Position numbers and translations under genes: made by a program | Assembly: GCF_900102075.1 (NCBI RefSeq) | Contig: NZ_FNAV01000002.1 | Span: 186,001-250,000 of the forward strand | Direction: 5' to 3' | From: Salipiger thiooxidans | Lineage (GTDB): Bacteria > Pseudomonadota > Alphaproteobacteria > Rhodobacterales > Rhodobacteraceae | Length of the DNA stretch: 64,000 nt | Notes under the pieces: generated by a model | Databases searched by the model: none | What the model was told of the DNA's origin: nothing | The model's input: only the letters and a program-made list of their open reading frames with translations | Shown: one piece after another, positions 53,872-61,606 of the stretch | How positions within the stretch are numbered: position 1 is the first letter of the stretch | How the letters are laid out: each line of letters begins with the position of its first letter

Positions 53872-54328
53872 GGTGCGGTCTTTCCTGTTCGGACGGGGTC
53901 GCGTGGCAGCGCGGCGCCTCCCGTCACGGGCGGCGAGGGCTGCCACTGTGGTTTCGGGCAAAAATTACAGAGCCGTTTGCCAAAGGTCACGCGGAAAGTG
54001 CCGGATCCCGCGGAGCCTGTCGCGAAGCGGCAATAATGCGGGCGCGGAAACCCGGGACAGGGCGCCTTCGGCCCGGTTCCCGATGGGTGAAATCCGCTGA
54101 AGCGACGGGTTTTGGCTTCGCCTGACCTTCCGTTCGCACATATTTTATGCAATTGTGACGATATTTCTGGGGTTTTGGGAGTATCAACGCCGATTTTTCG
54201 CAAATATTGCCCGAACGGTCGATAATCTGCGATTGTTCAGTCATGATCGGCTACCGTAGAACCCGATTCAACAAGAGACAGGGAATCGCTTCCGGCTCGT
54301 CCCGGGACGCTTTGACAGGAGAATGCCA
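53872..54328. other. 457-base divergent intergenic region
   Basis: This separates the gamma-glutamyltransferase-like gene from the second TRAP operon. Bases 54130-54250 are much richer in A and T than the flanks and probably hold the promoter(s). No clear inverted repeat or -35/-10 pair stood out. Short open frames cross it but lack ribosome sites and family resemblance. No regulator gene adjoins this unit. Confidence 0.5.
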
Positions 54329-55330
54329 ATGACCTTCCACAAACCCCTCGGCGCCCTGATCGCCGCAGCCGGCCTTGCCGCGACGCTCGCGGCGCCCGCC
54401 GCCGCCCGCGACATCAAGATCGGCCACTTCGGCGCCCCGGGCACCCCGTTCGACGAGGGCGTCCAGTTCTTCGCCGAGAAGGTCGAAGAGCTCTCGGGCG
54501 GCGATTACACCGTCACCAACTTCCCGTCGGGCCAGCTCGGCAACGAGGCGCAGCAGATCGGCGCGCTGCAGGGCGGCCTGCAGGAGATGCTGATCACCTC
54601 CTCCACCAACCTCATCAAGTACAACGAGCGCTTCCAGCTCATCGACCTGCCCTTCGCCTTCGCCGACGACGCCGCCACCGACAAGGTGCTGCTCGGCCCG
54701 GTGGGCGACGAGATGCTGGCCGGGCTCGACGGCTCGGGCATGAAGGGCCTGACCTTCATCGACAACGGCTTCCGCGACCTGTCGAACTCCAAGCGCCCGA
54801 TCGAAAAGCTGGCCGACTTCGATGGCCTGAGCTTCCGCGTGATCGGCGCGCCGGTGTTCATCAACACCTTCGAGGCGCTCGGCACCAACCCCGTGCCGAT
54901 GCCCTTCCCCGAGGTCTACACCGCGCTCGAGACCGGCACCGTCGACGGCCAGGACAACCCGCTGCTGACCGTGCGTGACCTGAACTTCTACGAGGTGCAG
55001 GACTATCTCACCACTTCCAAGCACGCCTACTCGGCGCTGGTCATGCTGATCTCGCAGCCGTTCTGGAACAGCCTCTCGGACGACGACAAGGCCATGCTCC
55101 AGCAGGCCGCCGACGAGACCGCCATCGAAAACCGCAAGATCATGCGCGCCGCCGTCGAAGAGGCGAAGGCGTTCCTCGCCAGCGAAGAGGGCGGCATGAC
55201 CGTCTCCGAGCTTACCCCCGAGGCCCGCGCCGAGATCGTCGAAGCGGTCGCCCCGGTCACCGAGGGCCTCGTCACCGACGCGATCCGTCCGCTCTACGAA
55301 GAGATGCAGGCCACCCTGGCCGAAGACTGA
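54329..55330 (+). CDS. TRAP transporter periplasmic binding protein, DctP family (system 2)
   Basis: This 333-residue protein has a signal peptide ending near AAPAAA (residue 25-27) and the DctP region LSFRVIGAPVFINTFEALG with the substrate-binding Arg, then TGTVDGQDNPLL. The start at 54329 is 7 bases after AGGAG; the ATG at 54323 is too close to it. It captures an organic acid, or possibly a sugar-like acid, for the two permease subunits downstream. Confidence 0.93.
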   Translation: MTFHKPLGALIAAAGLAATLAAPAAARDIKIGHFGAPGTPFDEGVQFFAEKVEELSGGDYTVTNFPSGQLGNEAQQIGALQGGLQEMLITSSTNLIKYNERFQLIDLPFAFADDAATDKVLLGPVGDEMLAGLDGSGMKGLTFIDNGFRDLSNSKRPIEKLADFDGLSFRVIGAPVFINTFEALGTNPVPMPFPEVYTALETGTVDGQDNPLLTVRDLNFYEVQDYLTTSKHAYSALVMLISQPFWNSLSDDDKAMLQQAADETAIENRKIMRAAVEEAKAFLASEEGGMTVSELTPEARAEIVEAVAPVTEGLVTDAIRPLYEEMQATLAED

Positions 55331-55340
55331 TCGCCCTGCC

Positions 55341-55370
55341 GGGGCCGGTGCATGCTCCCGCGCCGGCCCC
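55341..55370 (+). other. Intercistronic stem-loop after TRAP binding-protein gene
   Basis: An 11-base stem joins 55341-55351 to 55360-55370, with GGGGCCGG opposite CCGGCCCC and one G-T pair, around an 8-base loop. It is in the 69-base gap between the binding-protein and DctQ-like genes. Its place matches the stems at 318-349 and 24158-24181, each directly after a binding-protein gene. Confidence 0.65.
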
Positions 55371-55399
55371 TTCTCCCTTCTCCAGCCCAGGAGTATCGA

Positions 55400-55909
55400 A
55401 TGCGCGCCCTACGCCTGGCCGAACGGCTTCTCGAAGCCATGGTGGCCTTCCTCCTCTTCGCCCTCGTGGCGATGGTCTTCACCAACGTCATGATGCGTTT
55501 CTTCTTCAATTCCGGCATCGTGGTGACCGAGGAGCTTTCGCGCATCGCCCTCTCCATCCTCATCCTCACCGGCGCCGTTCTGGCGCTGATCCAGCAGCGC
55601 CACATCGCGATGACGCTGGTGGTCGACCGCCTGCCCGAGCCCGCCAAGAAGGCTGTCGTGGCGCTCACCGGCGCGGTCATGCTCTACGGCAACTTCTTGC
55701 TGGCGCAGGGCGCGTGGATGCAGGCCAAGCTGAACTTCTCGTCGAACTACCAGATTTCGGGGCTGCCCTCCGCCACCATCTACGTCGCCGCCACCCTGGC
55801 CGGCACCGCGCTCGCGCTGGTCGTGGCCGGGCGCATGGTGCTGATCCTCTCGGGCCGCATGCCTGCCGACAAGTTCTTCCAGGCGGCGTCCGCCGACATC
55901 GCGGAGTAA
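55400..55909 (+). CDS. TRAP transporter small permease, DctQ family (system 2)
   Basis: This 169-residue membrane protein has four predicted segments, starting with AMVAFLLFALVAMVFTNVMM near residue 17. It carries the DctQ-type TEELSRIALSILILTGAVL. The start at 55400 follows CAGGAG; longer upstream frames run into the stem-loop. It ends 7 bases before the DctM-like gene. Confidence 0.92.
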   Translation: MRALRLAERLLEAMVAFLLFALVAMVFTNVMMRFFFNSGIVVTEELSRIALSILILTGAVLALIQQRHIAMTLVVDRLPEPAKKAVVALTGAVMLYGNFLLAQGAWMQAKLNFSSNYQISGLPSATIYVAATLAGTALALVVAGRMVLILSGRMPADKFFQAASADIAE

Positions 55910-55916
55910 CCGTCCC

Positions 55917-57194
55917 ATGACCTTCGTCGTCTTCCTTTCGGTCCTGATCCTCGGCATCGTGCTGGGCCTGCCGATCGCCTGGGCGCTGATCGCCTGCGGC
56001 ATCGCGCTGATGCTGCATCTGGACTATTTCAACGCCCAGATCATCGCTCAGAACATGATCCTCGGCACCGACAACTTCATCCTGCTGGCGATCCCCTTCT
56101 TCATACTCGCGGGCGAGCTGATGAACCGCGGCGGGCTGTCGCGGCGCATCATCGAGGTCGCCATGGCCGCCTTCGGCCACCTGCGCGGCGGGCTCGGCTA
56201 CGTGGCGATCTGCGCCTCGCTTATCATGGCCTCGCTCTCGGGCTCGGCCATCGCCGACAGCGCCGCCCTCGCCGCCATCCTGATCCCGATGATGAAGCTC
56301 GGCGGCTACCCCGAGGGCTCGTCCGGCGGCCTGCTCGCCGCGGGCGGCGTCATCGCTCCGGTGATCCCGCCGTCCATCGCACTGGTGGTCTTCGGCGCAA
56401 TCGCCAACGTCTCGATCAGCGGGCTCTTCATGGCGGCCATCGTGCCCGGCATCCTGATGGCGGGATCGCTGGTGCTGGCGTGGCGCTTCGTGTCGCGTGG
56501 CGGTGCCTTTCAGACGCTCGAGCGCAAGAGCCGCGCCGAGATCCTGCAGGCGCTGTGGAAAGCCCTGCCCGCGCTGGTGCTGCCGGTGGTGGTGATCGGC
56601 GGCCTGCGCGTGGGCGTCTTCACGCCCACCGAGGCCGCGGTGATCGCCGCCGTCTACGCGGCGCTCGTCGGCGCCTTCGTCTATGGCGAGCTGACCCTCA
56701 AGAGCTTCTACGAAGGGCTCGTCGAGGCCGGCAAGACCTCGGCCGTGGTGATGTTCCTCATCGGCACCTCGATGGTCTCGGCCTGGCTCATCACCATCGC
56801 CAACCTGCCGACGCAGGTGATCGCCTTCCTGCAGCCGTTCATGGACAGCCCGCAGATGCTGGTCGGCATGATCGTCTTGCTCACGCTGCTGCTGGGCATG
56901 GTGCTCGACTTCACGCCACTGAGCCTGATCCTGATGCCGATTGTCATTCCGCTGGGCAAGGCCGCAGGGATCGACCTGATCTACTTCGGCGTGGTCTTCA
57001 CAATCGCCGGGGCGCTGGGGATGCTGACGCCGCCGGTCGGCAACGTGCTGAACGTGGTCGCGGGCGTCGGCAGGGTGCGGCTCGACCGGATCATGGTCGG
57101 CGTGCTGCCCTTCCTCTTCGCCGAGATCGCGGTGCTGCTGCTGCTGGTGCTCTTCCCGCAGATCATCACGGTGCCGCTGGGTCTGCTGCGGTAA
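55917..57194 (+). CDS. TRAP transporter large permease, DctM family (system 2)
   Basis: This 425-residue membrane protein has about 12 segments and the signature region MASLSGSAIADSAALAAILI, GGVIAPVIPPSIALVVFGAI and TPPVGNVLNVVAGVG. It is the last gene of the second TRAP operon. A strong bidirectional terminator stands between it and the converging FGGY kinase gene. Confidence 0.93.
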   Translation: MTFVVFLSVLILGIVLGLPIAWALIACGIALMLHLDYFNAQIIAQNMILGTDNFILLAIPFFILAGELMNRGGLSRRIIEVAMAAFGHLRGGLGYVAICASLIMASLSGSAIADSAALAAILIPMMKLGGYPEGSSGGLLAAGGVIAPVIPPSIALVVFGAIANVSISGLFMAAIVPGILMAGSLVLAWRFVSRGGAFQTLERKSRAEILQALWKALPALVLPVVVIGGLRVGVFTPTEAAVIAAVYAALVGAFVYGELTLKSFYEGLVEAGKTSAVVMFLIGTSMVSAWLITIANLPTQVIAFLQPFMDSPQMLVGMIVLLTLLLGMVLDFTPLSLILMPIVIPLGKAAGIDLIYFGVVFTIAGALGMLTPPVGNVLNVVAGVGRVRLDRIMVGVLPFLFAEIAVLLLLVLFPQIITVPLGLLR

Positions 57195-57357
57195 GCCACG
57201 ACAGAACAAGGCCAGGCGCTCCGGGACAAACACCGGACCGCGGGCCGACGCGCGGACTCTCCCTCCGCGCAGGCGCCGTCCCGCCCACCGGGGCGGCGTC
57301 TACTTTTCCGGGGATGCCGGTTCGGGCGATGTCCGGACCGCCGTTCCGCGCACACAA

Positions 57358-57383
57358 AAAAGCCCCGCCGGAGCGGGGCTTTT
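57358..57383. terminator. Bidirectional terminator between TRAP and polyol-kinase operons
   Basis: AAAAGCCCCGC (57358-57368) pairs perfectly with GCGGGGCTTTT (57373-57383) around CGGA. With A-runs before and T-runs after, it works for both strands and serves the TRAP operon and the opposing FGGY operon, whose last stop is at 57403. A further GC-rich inverted repeat, CCGCC to GGCGG, lies near 57270-57293. Confidence 0.9.
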
Positions 57384-57402
57384 CCATAAAAGCGCTGGTG
57401 CC

Positions 57403-58803
57403 TCAGTCGCGCCAGCCGCGGGCGCGGTCGACCGCCCCGGCGAAACGGGCCATGCGGCCCTCGCGGTCGCAGGGCCGCGGCTTCACCGTGGCGCGCAGCG
57501 GCGGCGCAGGCAGGGTCGCGCCAAGTCCCAGCGCCGCGAGCTGCGCGGCACCGACGCCGGTCAGCTCTTCGGTGGCGGGCAGCACGATCTCGGCGCCCGT
57601 GACGTCGGCAAGGAACTGGCAGAGGTAGGGCGCGCGCGCCAGCCCGCCGTCCATCGAGATCCGCGCCACCGGACCGCCCTGCCCCATGCGGGCAATGACC
57701 TCGGCCGCGCGCAGGGCGATGCCCTCGATCAACGCCTGGGCCATGTCCTCGCGCGTGGTGGCCCCGGTCATGCCGATGAAGAGCCCGGCGGCGCTGCCAT
57801 CCCAATGCGGTGCGGCCAGACCCGAGAGCGCCGGCACGAAGGCCAGCCCGCGGTCGATGGCGGGCGCGGCCTCGAACCCGGCAAGCGCCGCCGGACCGTC
57901 GAGCAGCCCGATGCGCTGCGCCCATTCCACCGCGGCCCCGGCGGCATGCACGCCACCGTCCACAGCATAGGTGGTCTCGTCCCCGATGCACCAGGCAACG
58001 GTGGGCAGAAGCCCGCTGTCATCCTCGGCGGGCCGCTCGGGGCCTGTCACCGCAAGTGCGAAGGCACCGGTGCCGAAGGTGATCTTGGCATCTCCCGGCG
58101 CCCGGCAGCCGTGGCCGTAAAGCGCCGCCTGCTGGTCGACCACCGCCGCCGTGACAGGCACGCCGTCGATCTCGCCGAAATCCGAGACCGTGGGACGGAT
58201 CTCGGGCAGGCAGTCGAGCGGCACGCCGAAGAGCCGGCAGAGCTCGGGGTCCCAGTCGCCGGTCTCGAGCGACATCAGCGAGGTGCGCGAGGCGGTGGTC
58301 ACGTCGGTGAGCGCGCGCCCGGTCAGGTGCTGGAGGAAGAAGGCATCGGTGGTACCAAGCCGGAGCCGGCCGGCGCGATGGGCTTCCTGCACGCGGCGCT
58401 CGTTGTCACCGAGCCACGCCAGCTTGGACGCCGAGAAATAGGGATCGAGCGGCAGCCCGGCCCACGCGCGCACCGTCGGCGCGGCCCCGGCCATCCCGGC
58501 CAGCCGTGCTTCGGTGCGGCGGTCCTGCCAGACGATCACGGGCGACAGAGGCGCGCCGGTCACCGCGTCCCACGCCAGGCAGCTTTCGCCCTGGTTCGAG
58601 AGCGCGATGGCGTCGACCCTGCCCGCAGCCGCGATCACCGCGCGCAGGTTGGCGAGCAGCTCCATCGGGTCGTGTTCGACCCGGTCGGCGGCGGGGAAAT
58701 GCTGGGCGTGGCGGACCGAATGCACGATCTCGACCGCACCGCTGTCGTCGGCCACCAGACCCCGGGTCGAGGTCGTGCCCTGGTCGAGCGCGAGAATGCG
58801 CAT
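57403..58803 (-). CDS. FGGY-family kinase, glycerol-kinase-like with altered substrate site
   Basis: This 466-residue kinase has the N-terminal DQGTTSTRG, VIVWQDRRT near 89-97, Tyr122 in DPYFSASK, Asp223 in VVDQQAALYG and a GlpK-like ASRTSLMSL. E. coli GlpK holds glycerol with Arg83, Glu84, Tyr135 and Asp245. The matching residues here are Gly72, Glu73, Tyr122 and Asp223 (NQGES in place of NQRET). Losing the Arg suggests a longer or different polyol, for example a tetritol or pentitol, or a ketose, rather than glycerol. It is the last gene of a three-gene operon, 3 bases after the GlpB-like gene. Confidence 0.88.
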   Translation of the reverse strand: MRILALDQGTTSTRGLVADDSGAVEIVHSVRHAQHFPAADRVEHDPMELLANLRAVIAAAGRVDAIALSNQGESCLAWDAVTGAPLSPVIVWQDRRTEARLAGMAGAAPTVRAWAGLPLDPYFSASKLAWLGDNERRVQEAHRAGRLRLGTTDAFFLQHLTGRALTDVTTASRTSLMSLETGDWDPELCRLFGVPLDCLPEIRPTVSDFGEIDGVPVTAAVVDQQAALYGHGCRAPGDAKITFGTGAFALAVTGPERPAEDDSGLLPTVAWCIGDETTYAVDGGVHAAGAAVEWAQRIGLLDGPAALAGFEAAPAIDRGLAFVPALSGLAAPHWDGSAAGLFIGMTGATTREDMAQALIEGIALRAAEVIARMGQGGPVARISMDGGLARAPYLCQFLADVTGAEIVLPATEELTGVGAAQLAALGLGATLPAPPLRATVKPRPCDREGRMARFAGAVDRARGWRD

Positions 58804-58806
58804 GGT

Positions 58807-60039
58807 TCAGTCGTCCCTTTCCAGCCCGAGGTGAAGATCGCCGCTCAGGGCCGCCGCGTCCAGTGCCGGCACCCGCAGGCGGATCGGCTGTTCGGGATAG
58901 GCGCGCAGGGTCTTCACCACGAGCTCGCGCCCGGTCGCATCGCGCAGCACCAGCCGCCCGCGCGCCGCGCCCTCGGCGCGGATGTTGAGCTCGGTGGCGC
59001 CGCTGATTCGCTGCGGCACCACGTAACGCAGCCCCTCGCCGGGGCGCACCGCGGCACCGGCCCGCGACGCGGGCTCGGTCGTCTCGCCGGTCTCGGCGGC
59101 CAGCTCGCGCGCGATCACGCCCGCGACGCGCCGGCCTTCGGCCCAGCAGACGCCCGCGGTCTCGACCGGGTGCAGCACGTTGCCCGCCACGAACACGTGC
59201 GGATCCGAGCTGCGGCCCCCGGCGTCGATCTCGGGACCGAGCGAGCCCGCGTCCAGCGCCAGCCCGCTGGCCCGCGCCACCGTTGCTTCGGGGGTGAAGC
59301 GCCCCGAGAAGACGATGCCGTCGCAGGCGAGCATGGTCTCGGTGCCGTCGTTGCGGCGCAGGCGCAGGCCCTCGACGCGGGTGCGGCCCTCGATCGACAG
59401 AAGCTCGGCGCCGGTCAGCACCGGCACCCGCAGCAACGCCGCCAGCGCCATGAAGAGCCGCCGGGTCTGCACCCGCTCGCGGGTCTCGACCAGCGCGACC
59501 GGACGCATGCCGTGCCGCATGCAGGTCAGCAGCGCCGAAAGCGCCACCATCTCGCTGCCGACGATCACCGGGCGCAAGAACGGCTTGCGCCCCTCTTCGT
59601 AGACAAAGGACTGAAGCGCGGCGGTGTTCATCACCCCCACCGGGCGCAGCCCCGGCGCAAGCCGCTGGGCGCGGGTGCGCTCGCGGTTGCCGGTGGCGAT
59701 CAGCACGCGGCGGGCGGTGAGGGTCATCGCCCCCTGCGTGGTCGCAAGTTCGAGCACGCCGCCCGAGCGCACTGCAGTCACCGTGTGGTCGGTGCGGATC
59801 TCGACGCCCGCTTCCTCGGCGGTGGCCACCAGCCGCCGCGCATAGGCGGGGCCGGACAGCACGCGACGGAACTCGCGCATGCCGAAGGGCGGGTGGCCGC
59901 AGTGGCGCGGGATACCGCCCGCCCTGCCGAAGCGCTCGAGCACCACGACCCGGGCCACGCCCTGCCGCTTCAGCTCGACCGCCGCCGAGAGGCCCGCCGG
60001 GCCGCCGCCCACGATGGCCACGTCACATGTATCGCTCAT
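58807..60039 (-). CDS. NAD(P)/FAD-dependent oxidoreductase (GlpB/HcnB-like)
   Basis: This 410-residue flavoprotein has GGGPAGLSAAVELKRQG near residue 11, GGIPRHCGHPPFGMREF near 41 and a second nucleotide-binding region in the middle (PVIVGSEMVALSALLTC). These belong to the class of small subunits found with GlpA-like or opine-type dehydrogenases. It would carry electrons from the larger flavoprotein encoded directly upstream, with which it overlaps by ATGA (60036-60039). No DUF1667 gene, often the third partner in such clusters, was found. Confidence 0.88.
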   Translation of the reverse strand: MSDTCDVAIVGGGPAGLSAAVELKRQGVARVVVLERFGRAGGIPRHCGHPPFGMREFRRVLSGPAYARRLVATAEEAGVEIRTDHTVTAVRSGGVLELATTQGAMTLTARRVLIATGNRERTRAQRLAPGLRPVGVMNTAALQSFVYEEGRKPFLRPVIVGSEMVALSALLTCMRHGMRPVALVETRERVQTRRLFMALAALLRVPVLTGAELLSIEGRTRVEGLRLRRNDGTETMLACDGIVFSGRFTPEATVARASGLALDAGSLGPEIDAGGRSSDPHVFVAGNVLHPVETAGVCWAEGRRVAGVIARELAAETGETTEPASRAGAAVRPGEGLRYVVPQRISGATELNIRAEGAARGRLVLRDATGRELVVKTLRAYPEQPIRLRVPALDAAALSGDLHLGLERDD

Positions 60040-61436
60040 GCGTCGCCCTCCGGCAGAATGTCGGCACGCAGCTTGCCCTCGGAAAGGGTGGCAACGCGGG
60101 CGAGACAGTTGAAGCCCTGGCAGCGCCCCATGGCGCAGCGGGTGCGGCGGCGCAGGCCGCCGAAATCGCCCGGCGGCAGCGGGCTGTCGAGCGCGGCGCG
60201 GATCTCACGCGCGGTGACCATCTCGCAATGGCAGACGATGCCGTCATGGCCGGGGGTCTGATAGTCGCGCGGCAGGTGCTCGGCGAGGTTGGGCATGACC
60301 GGCTGCGGTGGCGCGTTCACCGCCCCGCGCACCGCCTGATGCGCTCTGCCCCAGAGTGCGAAGACGTGGCTCGCGATGCCGAGCGCGGCGGTGAGCCCGG
60401 TTGAGCGGATGCCGCCCGCGCAGTAGTAGCCGAGGTCGGCGTCGGCGTGGACACGGTATTCCTTGCGCTCGGTGGCCGGGCGCAGCCCCGCGTAGACCGC
60501 CGTCACCGGCATGTCGCGCAGCGCGGGCACCAGCTCCACCGCCTTGTCCATGAGCATGTCGAGCTCGGGCCGGGTCACGTCGGGGCGGTCGCGCGCCTCC
60601 TGCTCCTCGGCGGTGGGGCCGACCAGCAGGTTGCCGAAGATCGTGCGCGTCAGCACCACGCCCTTGGTGCGGTCATTGGGCACCGGCAGCAGGATGGTGC
60701 GCAGGTGCTCCGACGCCGCCTTGTCATAGACCACGAACTGGCCCTTGCGGGGGCGGATCTCGAAGCTGGGCTTGCCGGTGAACATGGTTTCGACGTGGTC
60801 GCCGTAGAGACCGGCACAGTTGACCACGGTGGTCGCCTTCACCTCGCCTGCTGCGGTGTCGAGCACCCATGTCGCACCGTCACGCCGCGCGCCCTTGAGC
60901 GCCGCGTTGAAGAGGAAGCGCGCGCCCAGCATCTGCGCCTGCGTGGCATAGGCCAGCGGCGCCGACCACGGGTCGATCACGTACTCGCGCGGGACCAGAA
61001 GCGCACCGCGGACGTGGGCCGCCAAAGCGGGTTCGCGCGCCAGCACCTCGGCGCGGCCCAGCAGGCGGGTGTCGGTGACGCCGTTCTCCTGTGCCTGCGC
61101 CAGCAGCGTCGGCAGCCGGGCCTCTTCCTCGTCGCTCCAGGCCGCGACCATGGCGCCGGTCTCGAGGACCGGCAGGTTCATCGCGGCGCGGATGTCCATG
61201 TATTCCGCGTAGGCCGCCTGCATGCAGGCCAGTTCCAGCGAGCCGGTGGGCGCGTCGAAGCCGGTGTGCAGGATGGCGCTGTTGGCTTTCGAGGCCCCGG
61301 ACAGGATGTCCGTCGCGGCCTCGAGCACGACCACGGTCGCGCCCTCGAGCGCAAAGCGCCGGGCCATGGCGCAACCGACCACGCCCGCCCCGATGATCGC
61401 GACATCTGCCTCTGGCGATGTATGAACCAAGTGCAT
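60036..61436 (-). CDS. FAD-dependent dehydrogenase with BFD-like [2Fe-2S] domain, GlpA-like
   Basis: This 466-residue protein has an N-terminal FAD site GAGVVGCAMARRFALEGATV near residue 16, a DAO/GlpA-type body, and a C-terminal BFD-like Fe-S region with Cys402, Cys404, Cys434 and Cys439 (CHCEMV and CAMGRC). The family includes anaerobic glycerol-3-phosphate dehydrogenase GlpA and polyol-phosphate dehydrogenases. It probably oxidises the phosphorylated product of the FGGY kinase. It is the first gene of the operon, divergent from the FAD/Fe-S dehydrogenase at 61607. Confidence 0.89.
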   Translation of the reverse strand: MHLVHTSPEADVAIIGAGVVGCAMARRFALEGATVVVLEAATDILSGASKANSAILHTGFDAPTGSLELACMQAAYAEYMDIRAAMNLPVLETGAMVAAWSDEEEARLPTLLAQAQENGVTDTRLLGRAEVLAREPALAAHVRGALLVPREYVIDPWSAPLAYATQAQMLGARFLFNAALKGARRDGATWVLDTAAGEVKATTVVNCAGLYGDHVETMFTGKPSFEIRPRKGQFVVYDKAASEHLRTILLPVPNDRTKGVVLTRTIFGNLLVGPTAEEQEARDRPDVTRPELDMLMDKAVELVPALRDMPVTAVYAGLRPATERKEYRVHADADLGYYCAGGIRSTGLTAALGIASHVFALWGRAHQAVRGAVNAPPQPVMPNLAEHLPRDYQTPGHDGIVCHCEMVTAREIRAALDSPLPPGDFGGLRRRTRCAMGRCQGFNCLARVATLSEGKLRADILPEGDA

Positions 61437-61606
61437 TCTCCGTCATTCCGCTGCGACACTGAACTCAATCGCAGCATTTCTTCTGAACGTGCATATTTTT
61501 GACCGTTTCCACAATATCCTTCCGTCAATTTTACATGGATCCATTGCAATCGGTCACATCATGCGGCAATTTTCAGCAACCCAACAGCCCGCCCGGAGCC
61601 TTCGCG
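61437..61606. promoter_or_regulatory. Divergent promoter gap, GlpA-like operon and FAD/Fe-S dehydrogenase
   Basis: This 170-base gap is richer in A and T than its flanks, notably 61490-61575, and must hold the promoters for both directions. I found no convincing inverted repeat or consensus box, and no regulator gene adjoins it. Confidence 0.5.

Noticed and set aside
53987-54244. An 85-codon minus-strand frame in the divergent gap
   Set aside because: There is no good ribosome site, no recognisable domain, and it crosses the AT-rich promoter segment.
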